From contig JADJOM010000001.1 in NCBI GenBank assembly GCA_016713785.1, positions 124,001 to 188,000 on the forward strand: a stretch of DNA of 64,000 nt, written 5' to 3'. Each line of letters begins with the position of its first letter. Within the stretch, counting starts at the first letter, position 1. The DNA comes from Gemmatimonadota bacterium (lineage in GTDB: Bacteria > Gemmatimonadota > Gemmatimonadetes > Gemmatimonadales > GWC2-71-9). Below the pieces are notes generated by a model. The model worked only from the letters and a program-made list of their open reading frames with translations, did no database searches and was not told where the DNA came from. Both the position numbers and the translations under genes were made by a program. Positions 42,656 to 51,000 of the stretch are shown here, piece after piece.

Positions 42656-42810
42656 TGGAGCGGCACGCCGCGCATGGGCTGGTGGTGGTGGAGGCAGACC
42701 GGATCGTGGTGACGCCGGTCGGACGGTACTTCATCCGCAACCTGTGCATGGAACTCGACGCCCACCTCGAGCGGGCGCGCGAGCGCGCGGTCTTCTCCCG
42801 CACCGTCTGA
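42637..42810 (+). pseudogene. hemN: 3' fragment of oxygen-independent coproporphyrinogen oxidase (hemN)
   Basis: On the plus strand the last ~57 codons match the HemN C-terminus: AEDLERVERHAAHGLVVVEA, IVVTPVGRYFIRNLCMELDA and the terminal FSRTV. The catalytic radical-SAM part is missing. The fragment meets the hemE remnant head-to-head at about 42640-42655. It ends normally, 9 bp before a strong bidirectional terminator, so its 3' end looks native. Confidence 0.75.
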
Positions 42811-42819
42811 CCCCCTGAG

Positions 42820-42863
42820 ACGCCACGGCGGCGGGGCGCCCACGCGCCCCGCCGCCGTGGCGT
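42820..42863. terminator. Strong bidirectional terminator
   Basis: A perfect 20-bp stem (42820-42839 with 42844-42863) closes a 4-nt CCAC loop. It sits between the hemN 3' end (42810) and the convergent histidine kinase stop (42879) and probably serves both. No T tract is present. Confidence 0.8.
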
Positions 42864-42878
42864 TGGGCCCCCGCCCGG

Positions 42879-44276
42879 TCAGCCGGCCGGTGTGCGGGGC
42901 AGCACCACCCGGACACGCAGGCCACCCAGCGGGCTCCGGTCCGCCAGCACCGCGCCCCCGTGGGCCTGCGCCACCGAGCGCACCAGGGTCAGGCCGAGCC
43001 CGGCGCCCCCCCGGGTGCGGGCCAGGTCCTGCCGGAAGAAGGGCTCGAAGAGCCGGGGGAGCTGCTCGGCGGGCACCCCGGGGCCGGCATCCTCGACCAC
43101 CAGCGCCACGCCGTGGTCCTCGTCACGGACCCCGGCGCGCACCGGCGTCCCGGGCGGCACGTGGCGCAGGGCGTTCTCCAGCAGCTGCCCCAGGGCCAGC
43201 CCCAGCAGGCGGGCATCGACCGTCACCGAGGTGGCGGGAGCCGGCGTCTCCGGCGGGGCGAGCGCCAGCGCGGGATGGCGCGCCGCGAAGCGGCGGGCCT
43301 CATGCTGCACCAGCGCGGCGAGGTCGGTGTCGCGCCGGTCGAGGATCGCCTCGCCGGCCTCGAGGCGGGCCAGCGCGATCATGGCGTCGCCCATGCCGGC
43401 GAGGTGGTCCACCTCCTCCAGGACGCTGCGCAGCAGGGCCTGGTACTCCACCGGCGAGCGGGGGGTGCGGAGCGCCACCTCGAGCTCGCCCCGCATGGCG
43501 GTGATCGGGGTGCGGAGGTCGTGGCCCACGTCGGAGATGATGCGACGCTGCTGGATCAGTGCTGCGTCCAGGCGCTGCAGCATCCCGTTCAGCATGGCGA
43601 TGAGGTCCTGCAGCTCGAGCACGTCGGCGTGCACGGTGATGCGGTGGCCATCGCCCCGCACGCTCACGGCCCGGGCCTGGGCCGCGATCTCCCCCACCGG
43701 CTCGAGGGAGGAGCGCGCCAGCCATCCGGCCCCCGCCGTGGTGAGCAGGGTCCCGATCAGGGCGGTCAGCACCAGCCGGAGCAGCAGGGAGTCGGAGGCC
43801 GTCTGGAGCGGGCGCAGGGAGGCCGCCACCTGGACCACCGCGGGGGGCGCGGCCCCCCCACGGGCCCTCGGCGGACCGGCCACGTAGGCGGAGCGGATCC
43901 TTCGTCCGGCGAAGTCATTGGTGGCCCACGCGTGCCCGCCGTGCAGGGCGGTCTGGAAGGCGGCAGAATCGAGGGGCAGGATGTTGGCGAGGGGCATGTT
44001 GTAGTCGAGCACCCGGCCGCCGCTGTCGCGGATCACCACCAGCCGGTTGACCTCGTCGAGGAACACCGAGAGGTCCCGCGCGCCCGCGTGCTGGGCCAGC
44101 CCCTCCCCCTTCGCCACCACGTCGACCATCAGGTCGGCGCCATCGTCCAGGGCAAGGTCGAGCTGGCGGGCGAGCGTGCGCTGCACGCCGAGGAACGCCC
44201 ACAGCGCGACGGTGACGAGCGCCACCAGCATGGTGAAGCCGTAACGCAGCGCGAGCGTGCGTTGCAGTGATCGCAT
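42879..44276 (-). CDS. Classical membrane histidine kinase
   Basis: A 465-residue two-component sensor of the EnvZ/CusS-like layout. An N-terminal helix (TMLVALVTVALWAFLGV) precedes a periplasmic region of about 130 residues, a second helix (LLLRLVLTALIGTLLTTAGA) and a HAMP-like linker. The H-box is SDVGHDLRTPITAMRGELEV, followed by N-box GQLLENALRHV and G-boxes VEDAGPGVP and RGGAGLGLTLVRSVAQAHGG. It lies 52 bp downstream of the receiver gene on the same strand, so the pair is an operon. The signal is unknown. Confidence 0.92.
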   Translation of the reverse strand: MRSLQRTLALRYGFTMLVALVTVALWAFLGVQRTLARQLDLALDDGADLMVDVVAKGEGLAQHAGARDLSVFLDEVNRLVVIRDSGGRVLDYNMPLANILPLDSAAFQTALHGGHAWATNDFAGRRIRSAYVAGPPRARGGAAPPAVVQVAASLRPLQTASDSLLLRLVLTALIGTLLTTAGAGWLARSSLEPVGEIAAQARAVSVRGDGHRITVHADVLELQDLIAMLNGMLQRLDAALIQQRRIISDVGHDLRTPITAMRGELEVALRTPRSPVEYQALLRSVLEEVDHLAGMGDAMIALARLEAGEAILDRRDTDLAALVQHEARRFAARHPALALAPPETPAPATSVTVDARLLGLALGQLLENALRHVPPGTPVRAGVRDEDHGVALVVEDAGPGVPAEQLPRLFEPFFRQDLARTRGGAGLGLTLVRSVAQAHGGAVLADRSPLGGLRVRVVLPRTPAG

Positions 44277-44328
44277 GGAGCATCCGGAAACGGTGCGGCA
44301 ACCCCGGCGGGCGGCCGGGGGCGGGGGA

Positions 44329-44700
44329 TCAGGTGAAGAGGCGGCGCGCCGTCAGGAGGGCGTGGATGCGGTCCAGCAGGTCGTCGAAGCGGAAGGGCTT
44401 GGTGATGTAGCCGTCCGCGCCGGCATCCATCGCGGTACGGATGTCCCGGGGGTCGTCCCGGGCGGTGAGCATGAGCACCGGGGTCTGCACCCCCTCGCGG
44501 CGGAGGGCACCGACCACGGCCGGACCATCCTGCCCGGGGAGCATGTAGTCCAGCAGGATCAGGTCGAAGGCGCCGTCACGGCCCCGGGTGAAGCCGGAGA
44601 GGCCCTCGCGGGCGACCTCGACCTCGAACCCCTCCTCCCGGAATCCCTGCTCCAGGAAGCCGGCGACCTTGGAATCATCCTCAATTACGAGCAGGCGCAT
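44329..44700 (-). CDS. Receiver-only response regulator
   Basis: A 123-residue protein made of a receiver domain only: acidic pocket LLVIEDDSKV, phospho-acceptor Asp51 in LILLDYMLPGQDG, switch residues LMLTARDD and lysine YITKPF. The sequence is most like OmpR/CusR-type receivers, but it stops right after the last helix (LLDRIHALLTARRLFT) with no winged-helix DNA-binding domain, and none is encoded out of frame in the 52 bp before the kinase. It could act by protein contact or as a phosphate sink. Shared operon with the kinase at 42879. Confidence 0.9.
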   Translation of the reverse strand: MRLLVIEDDSKVAGFLEQGFREEGFEVEVAREGLSGFTRGRDGAFDLILLDYMLPGQDGPAVVGALRREGVQTPVLMLTARDDPRDIRTAMDAGADGYITKPFRFDDLLDRIHALLTARRLFT

Positions 44701-44723
44701 CGTGCAAAGTTGATGATCACCCC

Positions 44724-44762
44724 ATGAAGGCCGGGTGAAGAGGCTTCTAAAGCAGCCTTCAT
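44724..44762. promoter_or_regulatory. Inverted repeat upstream of the receiver/kinase operon
   Basis: ATGAAGGC (44724-44731) and GCCTTCAT (44755-44762) are perfect 8-bp arms 23 bp apart, with an extra TGAAG at 44736-44740. The site begins 24 bp upstream of the receiver start. Spaced TGAAG half-sites resemble OmpR-type operators, but the adjacent regulator has no DNA-binding domain, so another factor would have to bind. Confidence 0.4.
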
Positions 44763-44856
44763 CTTTTCCCGGAGACCGTTGGACCGTCGACCCGGGCCAT
44801 GGTGTTCGGGGATTGCGCCATCAGGGTTGAACGGCACGCCCTCCCCCGGCGCGGGC

Positions 44857-45717
44857 CTACCGGCACTGACTGTACTCCTTGCCATCGGCGGTGATGATCG
44901 GGTACCCGTTGGAATTCCGCGCGATGGACAGCGGCACCGCCTGGAATCCCTGGCCCCCATCCAGGTAGAGCTGCCCTCCCTGGACCTGCCAGCGGTAGGT
45001 CCCCCCACCCTGCGACTGGCTGTAGACGCTGCCGCTCGGCGTGGAGCCGCCGCCGTACTGGTTGACCGTCCCGCCTTCGTGATTGGAGTTCACCAGCAGC
45101 CGGCCATCGGCCAGGAAGACGTTGCGGCTGGTGTTGGTGCTCCCGCTGGTCTGGCTGTAGGAGAAGCTGCACCATGCGGAGCTGAGGAGCAGGTCCCGCA
45201 GCTGCTGGTCCTGGGGCGAGCCGGCGGAGGCTCGGGGCGCGGGCGGCGCCGGGGCGGGCGCGGCGGCGGGGGCACGCGGGCGCCCCGCGACCGGGGGGGA
45301 GGGCGCCGCGGGGGCGGCCGGCGTGGCACCGGCCGGCGGGGCCGCGGCGATGTTGCTCACCTTGTTGAACCGGAGCTCGGTGGCGGTGGCCAGGTTGGGT
45401 GCCCCGTCGGCGCCCAGCTCCACGAGCACGAAGACCAGCTGATTGCCTTCGATGGTCGCGGTGAAGACGGCGCGGCTCGAGCCGCTCACGGCCTCGCCGG
45501 TGAGCTCGCCGCGACTGGCCTTTCCGGCCAGGCGGATGACGGTCCCGTTGCCGGAGAGGGTGCCGCTGGTGGCGCCGCCCTGCGCGTGCGTGAGCGCGAG
45601 GGTGACGACGCCCTGCTGGCCCTGGATGGTGTAGGTGCCGGTGAACTTCTGGGCGGCGGCGTCCGCCGGGAGCGCCCAGAGGAGCCCGGCCAGCGCCAGG
45701 GAGTGCCATGCCCGCAT
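44857..45717 (-). CDS. Secreted protein with Pro/Ala linker, function unknown
   Basis: A 286-residue secreted protein. The signal peptide (LALAGLLWALPADAAAQ) is followed by a beta-rich domain (FTGTYTIQGQQGVVTLALTH; GTLSGNGTVIRLAGKASRG; residues ~25-120) and a Pro/Ala-rich linker of about 50 residues. The C-terminal domain (LLLSSAWCSFSYSQTSGSTN; GRLLVNSNHEGGTVNQYGGG; YRWQVQGGQLYLDGGQGFQA) ends in a Cys (EYSQCR), with two cysteines that could pair. I do not recognise a named family, though such modules are common in periplasmic proteins. ATG 45717 puts the signal peptide first; the open frame extends to 45984. It is divergent from the GGDEF protein. Confidence 0.75.
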   Translation of the reverse strand: MRAWHSLALAGLLWALPADAAAQKFTGTYTIQGQQGVVTLALTHAQGGATSGTLSGNGTVIRLAGKASRGELTGEAVSGSSRAVFTATIEGNQLVFVLVELGADGAPNLATATELRFNKVSNIAAAPPAGATPAAPAAPSPPVAGRPRAPAAAPAPAPPAPRASAGSPQDQQLRDLLLSSAWCSFSYSQTSGSTNTSRNVFLADGRLLVNSNHEGGTVNQYGGGSTPSGSVYSQSQGGGTYRWQVQGGQLYLDGGQGFQAVPLSIARNSNGYPIITADGKEYSQCR

Positions 45718-45763
45718 CGGATGCCCCAGGGTTGGTGGTGAGCCCTCGCAACCCGCAGAAACC

Positions 45764-47467
45764 ATGCCCCTGAACCTGGCGGGATCCCCGCGCCGCTCTT
45801 GGCGGGGACCAGGCACCCGTTCATCTTCCGGGGGCTCCCCCCTCACCCCCACCCAGGACGACCCCCGGTTGAACGGCTCGGCACCCCGCACCGGTCGGTG
45901 GCTCGCGATCCTCCGCCTCGATTCGCTCCGGAAGAAGATCCTGGTCTTCGCGGTGGCGGCGGGGCTTCTCCCCTCGCTGTTCACCGCGATCGTCTACTAC
46001 ACCCAGATCCAGCGGGCGATGACCACGCGGCTCGAGGAGGAGCTGTACGGCGCGAGCCTCCAGGCCGCGCGGACCATGGACCTCTGGCTCAAGGGCACCG
46101 TCGGCGACCTGCGCGCCGTCGCCAATTCCTACGAGGTGTCCGACAACGTGGGCCGGTCCGACGCCCGCGGCGCCGCCCGGCTCAAGGACTACCTCGTCTC
46201 GGTGCACGGACGGATCCGGGACTATCGGGCCCTGGCCGTGGTGAACGGGCGGGGCCGGGTGCTTGGGACCGCCGGACCCGCGCTCGGTCCCGAGGTGCTC
46301 CCCACCGACTGGGCCGAGCAGCTGGGCCGGGGCGATCCGGTGATCGAACACCGGATGCAGGACAGCAGCGGGGCCGGCGAGGTGATCGTCGCGGTGCCGG
46401 TGATCGCCGCGGGCTCCGGGCAGGCGGTGGGTGGGCTGATCGCCCGGCTCAACCCCGCGGAGCTCCTGCGCGGGCTGGCCGAGCTGCCCAGGCGCCCGGG
46501 CCTGCAGTTCCAGCTTATCTCGCGCGCCGGCGAGCTCCGCCTCTCGAGCGATTCCACTCGCGCCGGCCAGCCGGCCCCGCGCTACGCTGCGGCGGTGGTC
46601 GGCGCCCTCGCGGACAGCGGCGGCCTGACCCGCTATGCCAATGCCGAGGGCCGCGAGATGGTCGGCTCCGGCAGCCTGGTGCCGAGCCTGGACGGGATGG
46701 TGGTGGCGGAGCTGCCCAGCCGGCTGGCCTACGCCCAGTTGGCCCGGGCCCGGACCATGAGCGTGGTGATCATCCTGGCCATGCTCGCCGTGATCGGCGT
46801 GCTGGCCTACCTGTTCGGCATCGTGATCGTGCGGCCGCTCGACCGGCTGATCGAGGGCGCCCGGCAGGTGGCCGCCGGCGACCTGGGCGTGGACCTCCCC
46901 GTCACCACCGGCGGGGAGGTCGGGGCGCTGACCGAGGTGTTCAACACCATGGTGACCCGGCTGCGCGAGGGCCGGGAGAACCTGGAGCAGCTGTCCATCA
47001 CCGATGCCCTCACCGGGCTCTACAACCGCCGGCACCTCGGCATGGTGCTCGCCACCGAGTGCGAGCGGGCGCGCCGCCACCAGCACGCCACCTCGCTGCT
47101 GCTGATCGACATCGACCACTTCAAGCGCTACAACGACAGCCACGGCCACCTGGCCGGCGACGCGGTGCTGCGCCGCGTGGCCGAGCTGACCCGCGAGGCG
47201 GTGCGCGCCGGCGACTGCGCGGCGCGCTACGGTGGCGAGGAGTTCGCGGTGGTGCTGCCGGAGACGGCGCTGGAGGGGGCGATGCTGCTGGCGGAGCGGC
47301 TGCGGCGCCGGATCGCGCTGGAGGCCTTCGACGGGGGGGTGGTGACGCTCAGTATCGGGGTGGCGCAGACCCCGGCCAGCGGCGGCACTCCCGACAGCCT
47401 CACCGCCGCCGCCGACGAGGCGCTCTACCGGGCCAAGCGCGAGGGCCGCGACCGGGTGCGGGCGTAG
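45764..47467 (+). CDS. Membrane diguanylate cyclase (sensor-HAMP-GGDEF)
   Basis: A protein of about 567 residues making cyclic di-GMP from GTP. A membrane helix (KKILVFAVAAGLLPSLFTAI) precedes a periplasmic sensor of about 250 residues (dCache-like). A second helix (SVVIILAMLAVIGVLAYLFG) leads to a HAMP domain (RPLDRLIEGARQVAAGDLGV) and a GGDEF domain with ITDALTGLYNRRHLGM, LLIDIDHFKRYNDSHGH and the active-site ARYGGEEFAVVLPE. The I-site RAGD lies five residues before GGEEF, so product inhibition is expected. The start is uncertain: ATG 45764 lacks a Shine-Dalgarno, while TTG 45869, with AGGACG upstream, begins nearer the membrane helix. Confidence 0.9.
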   Translation: MPLNLAGSPRRSWRGPGTRSSSGGSPLTPTQDDPRLNGSAPRTGRWLAILRLDSLRKKILVFAVAAGLLPSLFTAIVYYTQIQRAMTTRLEEELYGASLQAARTMDLWLKGTVGDLRAVANSYEVSDNVGRSDARGAARLKDYLVSVHGRIRDYRALAVVNGRGRVLGTAGPALGPEVLPTDWAEQLGRGDPVIEHRMQDSSGAGEVIVAVPVIAAGSGQAVGGLIARLNPAELLRGLAELPRRPGLQFQLISRAGELRLSSDSTRAGQPAPRYAAAVVGALADSGGLTRYANAEGREMVGSGSLVPSLDGMVVAELPSRLAYAQLARARTMSVVIILAMLAVIGVLAYLFGIVIVRPLDRLIEGARQVAAGDLGVDLPVTTGGEVGALTEVFNTMVTRLREGRENLEQLSITDALTGLYNRRHLGMVLATECERARRHQHATSLLLIDIDHFKRYNDSHGHLAGDAVLRRVAELTREAVRAGDCAARYGGEEFAVVLPETALEGAMLLAERLRRRIALEAFDGGVVTLSIGVAQTPASGGTPDSLTAAADEALYRAKREGRDRVRA

Positions 47468-47476
47468 GCTCGGCGG

Positions 47477-48244
47477 CTAGTCCCGGGTGACCAGGGGCTG
47501 GAAGATCCACCCCTCACGCCCGGCGCTGTCCTTGACCCGCAGCCACTCGCCGAGATACGACGTGGCGGTGACCCGCTCCCCGCGCTCGAGCGACGACAGC
47601 ACCCGGGTGCCGAGCCCCGGCCCCTCGCGCAGGTTGGCCCGGCTGGCCACCAGGAAGCGCACCGGCTCGGCAAAGAGCTTCTCGCCGCTGCGGCGGCCGC
47701 CGCGATCGAGGGTGCTCACCCGGGCCCGCACCCGCGCCGCGAGGGTCTTGGACTTGGTGGCCAGGTACCGCGCCCCGCCGTAGTTCCCCGCCCCGAAGGC
47801 CGCGTTGCTCTGGGCCAGCAGGTTCCTGGCCTGTCCCTGGTCATCCCCCAGCTCGGCCGTGCCGGCCGCCGGCATCCCCTGCACCGCGATCTCCGCCTCC
47901 GCCAGCGCGGACGCCGCCTCGGCCCGGGTGGCGCCCCCCTGCAGCTTGGCCAGCGCCTGGGCCACCTCGCCGTGGGCGTCGTCGAGCCGGGCGGTCAGCG
48001 CCTCCACCTGCGCCTCCCGTTCGGCCAGCCGGAGCTCGAGCCGTGCCAGGCGGGTCTCGAGTTCGGGATCACGGACCGTCACGGTATCCACCCGCACCAC
48101 CGCCGGGGCTGGCGCGGGCAGGGGTTGGGTGTCGGGGACGGCCACGGGCGCCGGATCCGGGGGCGGGGACTGCCCGCCGCAGGCCGCGAGGCCAAGGAGA
48201 AGCGTGCAGCCGCCACGAAGGGCCAGCGGCGAGAGCCGGGGCAT
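47477..48244 (-). CDS. SH3-domain lipoprotein
   Basis: A 255-residue lipoprotein: the signal peptide ends in a lipobox (LLLGLAACGG). A Pro-rich stretch and a coiled coil follow (ELETRLARLELRLAEREAQV; EALTARLDDAHGEVAQALAK), then an Ala-rich helical region. The C-terminus is a bacterial SH3 domain (RFLVASRANLREGPGLGTRV; SSLERGERVTATSYLGEWLR; GREGWIFQPLV), which usually binds cell-wall or protein ligands. It may be a periplasmic scaffold. ATG 48244 is chosen because it starts the signal peptide. It is convergent with the GGDEF gene (9 bp). Confidence 0.82.
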   Translation of the reverse strand: MPRLSPLALRGGCTLLLGLAACGGQSPPPDPAPVAVPDTQPLPAPAPAVVRVDTVTVRDPELETRLARLELRLAEREAQVEALTARLDDAHGEVAQALAKLQGGATRAEAASALAEAEIAVQGMPAAGTAELGDDQGQARNLLAQSNAAFGAGNYGGARYLATKSKTLAARVRARVSTLDRGGRRSGEKLFAEPVRFLVASRANLREGPGLGTRVLSSLERGERVTATSYLGEWLRVKDSAGREGWIFQPLVTRD

Positions 48245-48576
48245 GGCAGACTCTGGGAAGGGGTGGGCCGGGCTCTCTGGGAGCGGCGCCGGTGCGGGAC
48301 GGTCCCGGCCCTCCGGGGGCCTGGCGTCAACCGCCGGGAAAGCTGGGGAGGGGGTGGCCGGGGAGGCAAGAGCCACGGGGCTTGCCGGATCGTGGGCCGG
48401 GCCCCACCATAGGGGCAGGGCGACGATCCGCGCCCAACCCCATCGGCCCACCCCCAGCGTGGGCCCCCGAGGGGCAAAGGGGGGCAGACTCCCGGATCGC
48501 GGGACCATTCCTTTGCGTCGCCATGGGCGCCGCCGCTGGGGGGCGTGGCCCGTGGCCTGACCAAAGGGAACAGACC
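48245..48576. other. 332-bp divergent intergenic region
   Basis: Very GC-rich spacer between the SH3 lipoprotein and the DUF4287/SRPBCC-like gene, which are divergent. The open frames crossing it are antisense or low-complexity. I see no clear promoter, operator or repeat, apart from an AAAGGGAA Shine-Dalgarno-like motif just before ATG 48577. Confidence 0.5.
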
Positions 48577-49287
48577 ATGCCTTCCGACAAGGACTTCAAG
48601 CGCGTGGTGCGCGCGCGCATGCAGCAGACCGGCGAATCCTACACCGCCGCCCGCGCCATCCTCCTGCACCAGCCAGTGCCCCGACGCGCCGCGCCGCCCC
48701 GGCCAACCGCCCGCGTGCCCGCGCCGGCCCCCGCCTCCGATCTCGCCGCCCGCGCCGGCATGTCCGACCAGGCCGTGAAGGCCGGCACCGGCTGCACCTG
48801 GGAGCGCTGGGTCTGGTCCCTCGACCGGGTCGAGGCACACACCTGGTCCCATCCGCGGATCGCGAGATACATCCAGGACACCTGGAGGCTCGGCAGCTGG
48901 TGGGCCCAGTCGGTGACCGTCGGCTACGAACGGATCAAGGGCCTCCGCGAGAAGGGCCAGCGCCGCGGGGGCGGCTACGTGGCCAACAAGAGCCGCACCT
49001 TCCCGGTCCCGCTCGCCCGGCTCTATCGCGCCGTGAGCGACGGGCGGAGCCGGAAGCGCTGGCTCGAGCCCGGCGCGGTGGCGATCCGCAGCACCACCAA
49101 GGACAAGTACGCGCGCGGCCGGACGGCCGGCGGCGCGTCGGTGGAGTTCGTCTTCACCGCCAAGGATCGCGGCCGGAGCATGATGCAGGTCCAGGAGGGG
49201 CCCCTCGGCAGCAGGGCGGACATTGCCGTGCGGAAGGCGTTCTGGGCGGCCCGGCTGGCCGCGCTCGGGGAGATGCTGGGCCGCTAG
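48577..49287 (+). CDS. DUF4287-like and SRPBCC-like two-part protein
   Basis: A 236-residue cytosolic protein. The first ~25 residues (KDFKRVVRARMQQTGESYTA, ARAILLHQ) recur in short proteins with genome-wide helical motifs. Residues ~65-130 resemble DUF4287 (SDQAVKAGTGCTWERWVWSL; WSHPRIARYIQDTW; WWAQSVTVGYERIKGLREKG). The last ~100 residues resemble an SRPBCC/AHSA1-type fold (NKSRTFPVPLARLYRAVSDG; RKRWLEP; FVFTAKDRGRSMMQVQEGPL). The biochemical role is unknown. AAAGGGAA precedes the ATG, and a good terminator follows the stop. Confidence 0.82.
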   Translation: MPSDKDFKRVVRARMQQTGESYTAARAILLHQPVPRRAAPPRPTARVPAPAPASDLAARAGMSDQAVKAGTGCTWERWVWSLDRVEAHTWSHPRIARYIQDTWRLGSWWAQSVTVGYERIKGLREKGQRRGGGYVANKSRTFPVPLARLYRAVSDGRSRKRWLEPGAVAIRSTTKDKYARGRTAGGASVEFVFTAKDRGRSMMQVQEGPLGSRADIAVRKAFWAARLAALGEMLGR

Positions 49288-49313
49288 CTGGGAGACGTGA
49301 TCCGGGACGTAGC

Positions 49314-49343
49314 GCGGGGAATGGGGAGGCACCCATTCCCCGC
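49314..49343 (+). terminator. Hairpin terminator after the SRPBCC-like gene
   Basis: GCGGGGAATGGG and its perfect complement form a 12-bp stem with a 6-nt loop, 26 bp after the stop at 49287. The stem is followed by TCGCCTTT rather than a pure T tract. Confidence 0.7.
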
Positions 49344-49489
49344 TCGCCTTTCCGGCCGCGCCGCCGTGTGAGATGACCTCCCGCCCGCCTGCGTTACTCC
49401 CCGGGTCCGATTCCTGCTACGGATGGCGCCATTCCTGCCGGGGTGCCGACCCCCGGGGACCCCACCTTCTTTCTTCTGGAGCCTGACCC

Positions 49490-50821
49490 ATGCGGATGCT
49501 GTTGCCCGGATGCACCCTGCTGATCGCGCTGGCGGCCTGCGGCGGCGGTGACGACACGGCGGGGCCCCCCAAGCCGGTGGCCACCCTGGCCATCACGGGG
49601 GCGGACTCGGTGCTGCGGGGCCAGAGCGCGCCCTACGCCGTGGCCCTCCGCGACGCCTCCGGCAAGCTGCTCACCGGGCGGGCCGTGACCTGGGCCAGCC
49701 TCGACCCCGCGGTGGCGGACGTCGACAGCACCGGGGTGCTGCAGGTGGCCGACACCGGCACCGCGCGGCTCACCGCCACCAGCGAGGGTGTGAGCGACAC
49801 CCTGACCGTGACGGCGCACACCGTGGCCTTTGCGCAGGTGGACGCCGGCCCGTACCAGACCTGCGCGGTGACCACCGGGGGCCGGCCGTACTGCTGGGGG
49901 CTCTACACCAACAGCGCGTATCCGGTCCCGCTGGCCGATGGCCACGCCTACACCCAGGTGGCGGTGGGCGACAGCATCGCCTGCGGGCTGACCAGCGCCG
50001 GCGAGACGTGGTGCTGGGTCGACCCGGCCGCCGGCGCCACGCAGCTGGCGGGCCTCCCGACCCTGGCCTCGCTGGCCCTCAAGCTGGAGCACGGCTGCGG
50101 GCTCGAGCCGGGCGGCGCCGCCTGGTGCTGGGGCCGCAACAACAGCGGCCAGATCGGCGACAGCACCTTCAGCAACACCCCGGTGGGCCCGGCCGCGGTG
50201 GCCGGCGGCGCCACCTACGCCATGATCACGCCCGGCTCCACCCACACCTGCGCCGTCACCAGCACCGGTATCGGGCAGTGCTGGGGCGGTAACGGGAACG
50301 GCCAGCTCGGCATCGATACCATCGCCGGCACCCTGGTGCCGATGGCGGTGGTCGCACCGCCCGCCACCTTCCTGGCCATCGGGGTCAACGTCGTTCACAG
50401 CTGCGGCATCTCGGCCGCCGACAGCACCACCTGGTGCTGGGGCGACGGCAACTCGGGGCAGCTGGGGGACAACCAGACCTTCTTTTCCGAGATCCCGGTC
50501 GCGGTCCATGGGGGATTCAAGGCCATCGCCGTCGATGCCGGGACATACCACACTTGCGCCCTCGCGCCGGGCGGGGCGGCCTGGTGCTGGGGCAGCAACG
50601 ACCGGGGGCAGCTGGGCGCCATCGGCATCGCCGAGGATTCGGTGCCGGTCGCGGTGACGGGCGGCCACACCTTTGCCAGCCTCTCCACGGGGAGCGAACG
50701 GCACAACTGTGGCCTCACCGCCGGCGGGGTGCTCTACTGCTGGGGCGACAATACCTTCGGCCAGCTCGGGGTGGCCGGCGGCTTCACGCCCACTCCGATG
50801 AAGGTGACGGGCCAGCCCTAG
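49490..50821 (+). CDS. RCC1-repeat lipoprotein with Ig-like domain
   Basis: A 443-residue lipoprotein: lipobox LLIALAACGGG, then a bacterial Ig-like (Big_2) domain (ATLAITGADSVLRGQSAPYA; GRAVTWASLDPAVADVDSTG). The rest is seven RCC1/regulator-of-condensation-type repeats forming a beta-propeller. Each has a conserved Cys pair and CWG motif, e.g. WCWGRNNSGQIGDS, CWGGNGNGQLGIDT, WCWGDGNSGQLGDN and YCWGDNTFGQLG. The regular Cys positions suggest disulfides in each blade. Surface display and binding of a protein or carbohydrate are inferred. A strong hairpin follows the stop. Confidence 0.9.
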   Translation: MRMLLPGCTLLIALAACGGGDDTAGPPKPVATLAITGADSVLRGQSAPYAVALRDASGKLLTGRAVTWASLDPAVADVDSTGVLQVADTGTARLTATSEGVSDTLTVTAHTVAFAQVDAGPYQTCAVTTGGRPYCWGLYTNSAYPVPLADGHAYTQVAVGDSIACGLTSAGETWCWVDPAAGATQLAGLPTLASLALKLEHGCGLEPGGAAWCWGRNNSGQIGDSTFSNTPVGPAAVAGGATYAMITPGSTHTCAVTSTGIGQCWGGNGNGQLGIDTIAGTLVPMAVVAPPATFLAIGVNVVHSCGISAADSTTWCWGDGNSGQLGDNQTFFSEIPVAVHGGFKAIAVDAGTYHTCALAPGGAAWCWGSNDRGQLGAIGIAEDSVPVAVTGGHTFASLSTGSERHNCGLTAGGVLYCWGDNTFGQLGVAGGFTPTPMKVTGQP

Positions 50822-50833
50822 CGGGCGTGACGG

Positions 50834-50856
50834 CCCCGGCGGCAACGCCGCCGGGG
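50834..50856 (+). terminator. Hairpin terminator after the RCC1 gene
   Basis: CCCCGGCGGC and GCCGCCGGGG form a perfect 10-bp stem with an AAC loop, 12 bp after the RCC1 stop codon. There is no T tract. Confidence 0.75.
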
Positions 50857-51000
50857 CGCAGTCATGAATGCCTGACGTGGAAAGCAGAAATGGGCGCTTG
50901 ACGGCCGCGCCGGAGCGGCCATTTTCGGGGAGCGGTCCTGTCCTATGTTTTCCGGCCCAGGGATGGGCACCTCCCCCCCGACGGGGGTCCAGGCAGGCGA

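Noticed and set aside
42433..42810. 125-codon plus-strand frame as a full gene
   Set aside because: Only its last ~57 codons are HemN-like; the first part is antisense of the hemE remnant, so it is treated as a 3' fragment.
44329..44381. Hidden DNA-binding domain of the receiver protein
   Set aside because: The intergenic 52 bp before the kinase is too short and carries no winged-helix motif in any frame.
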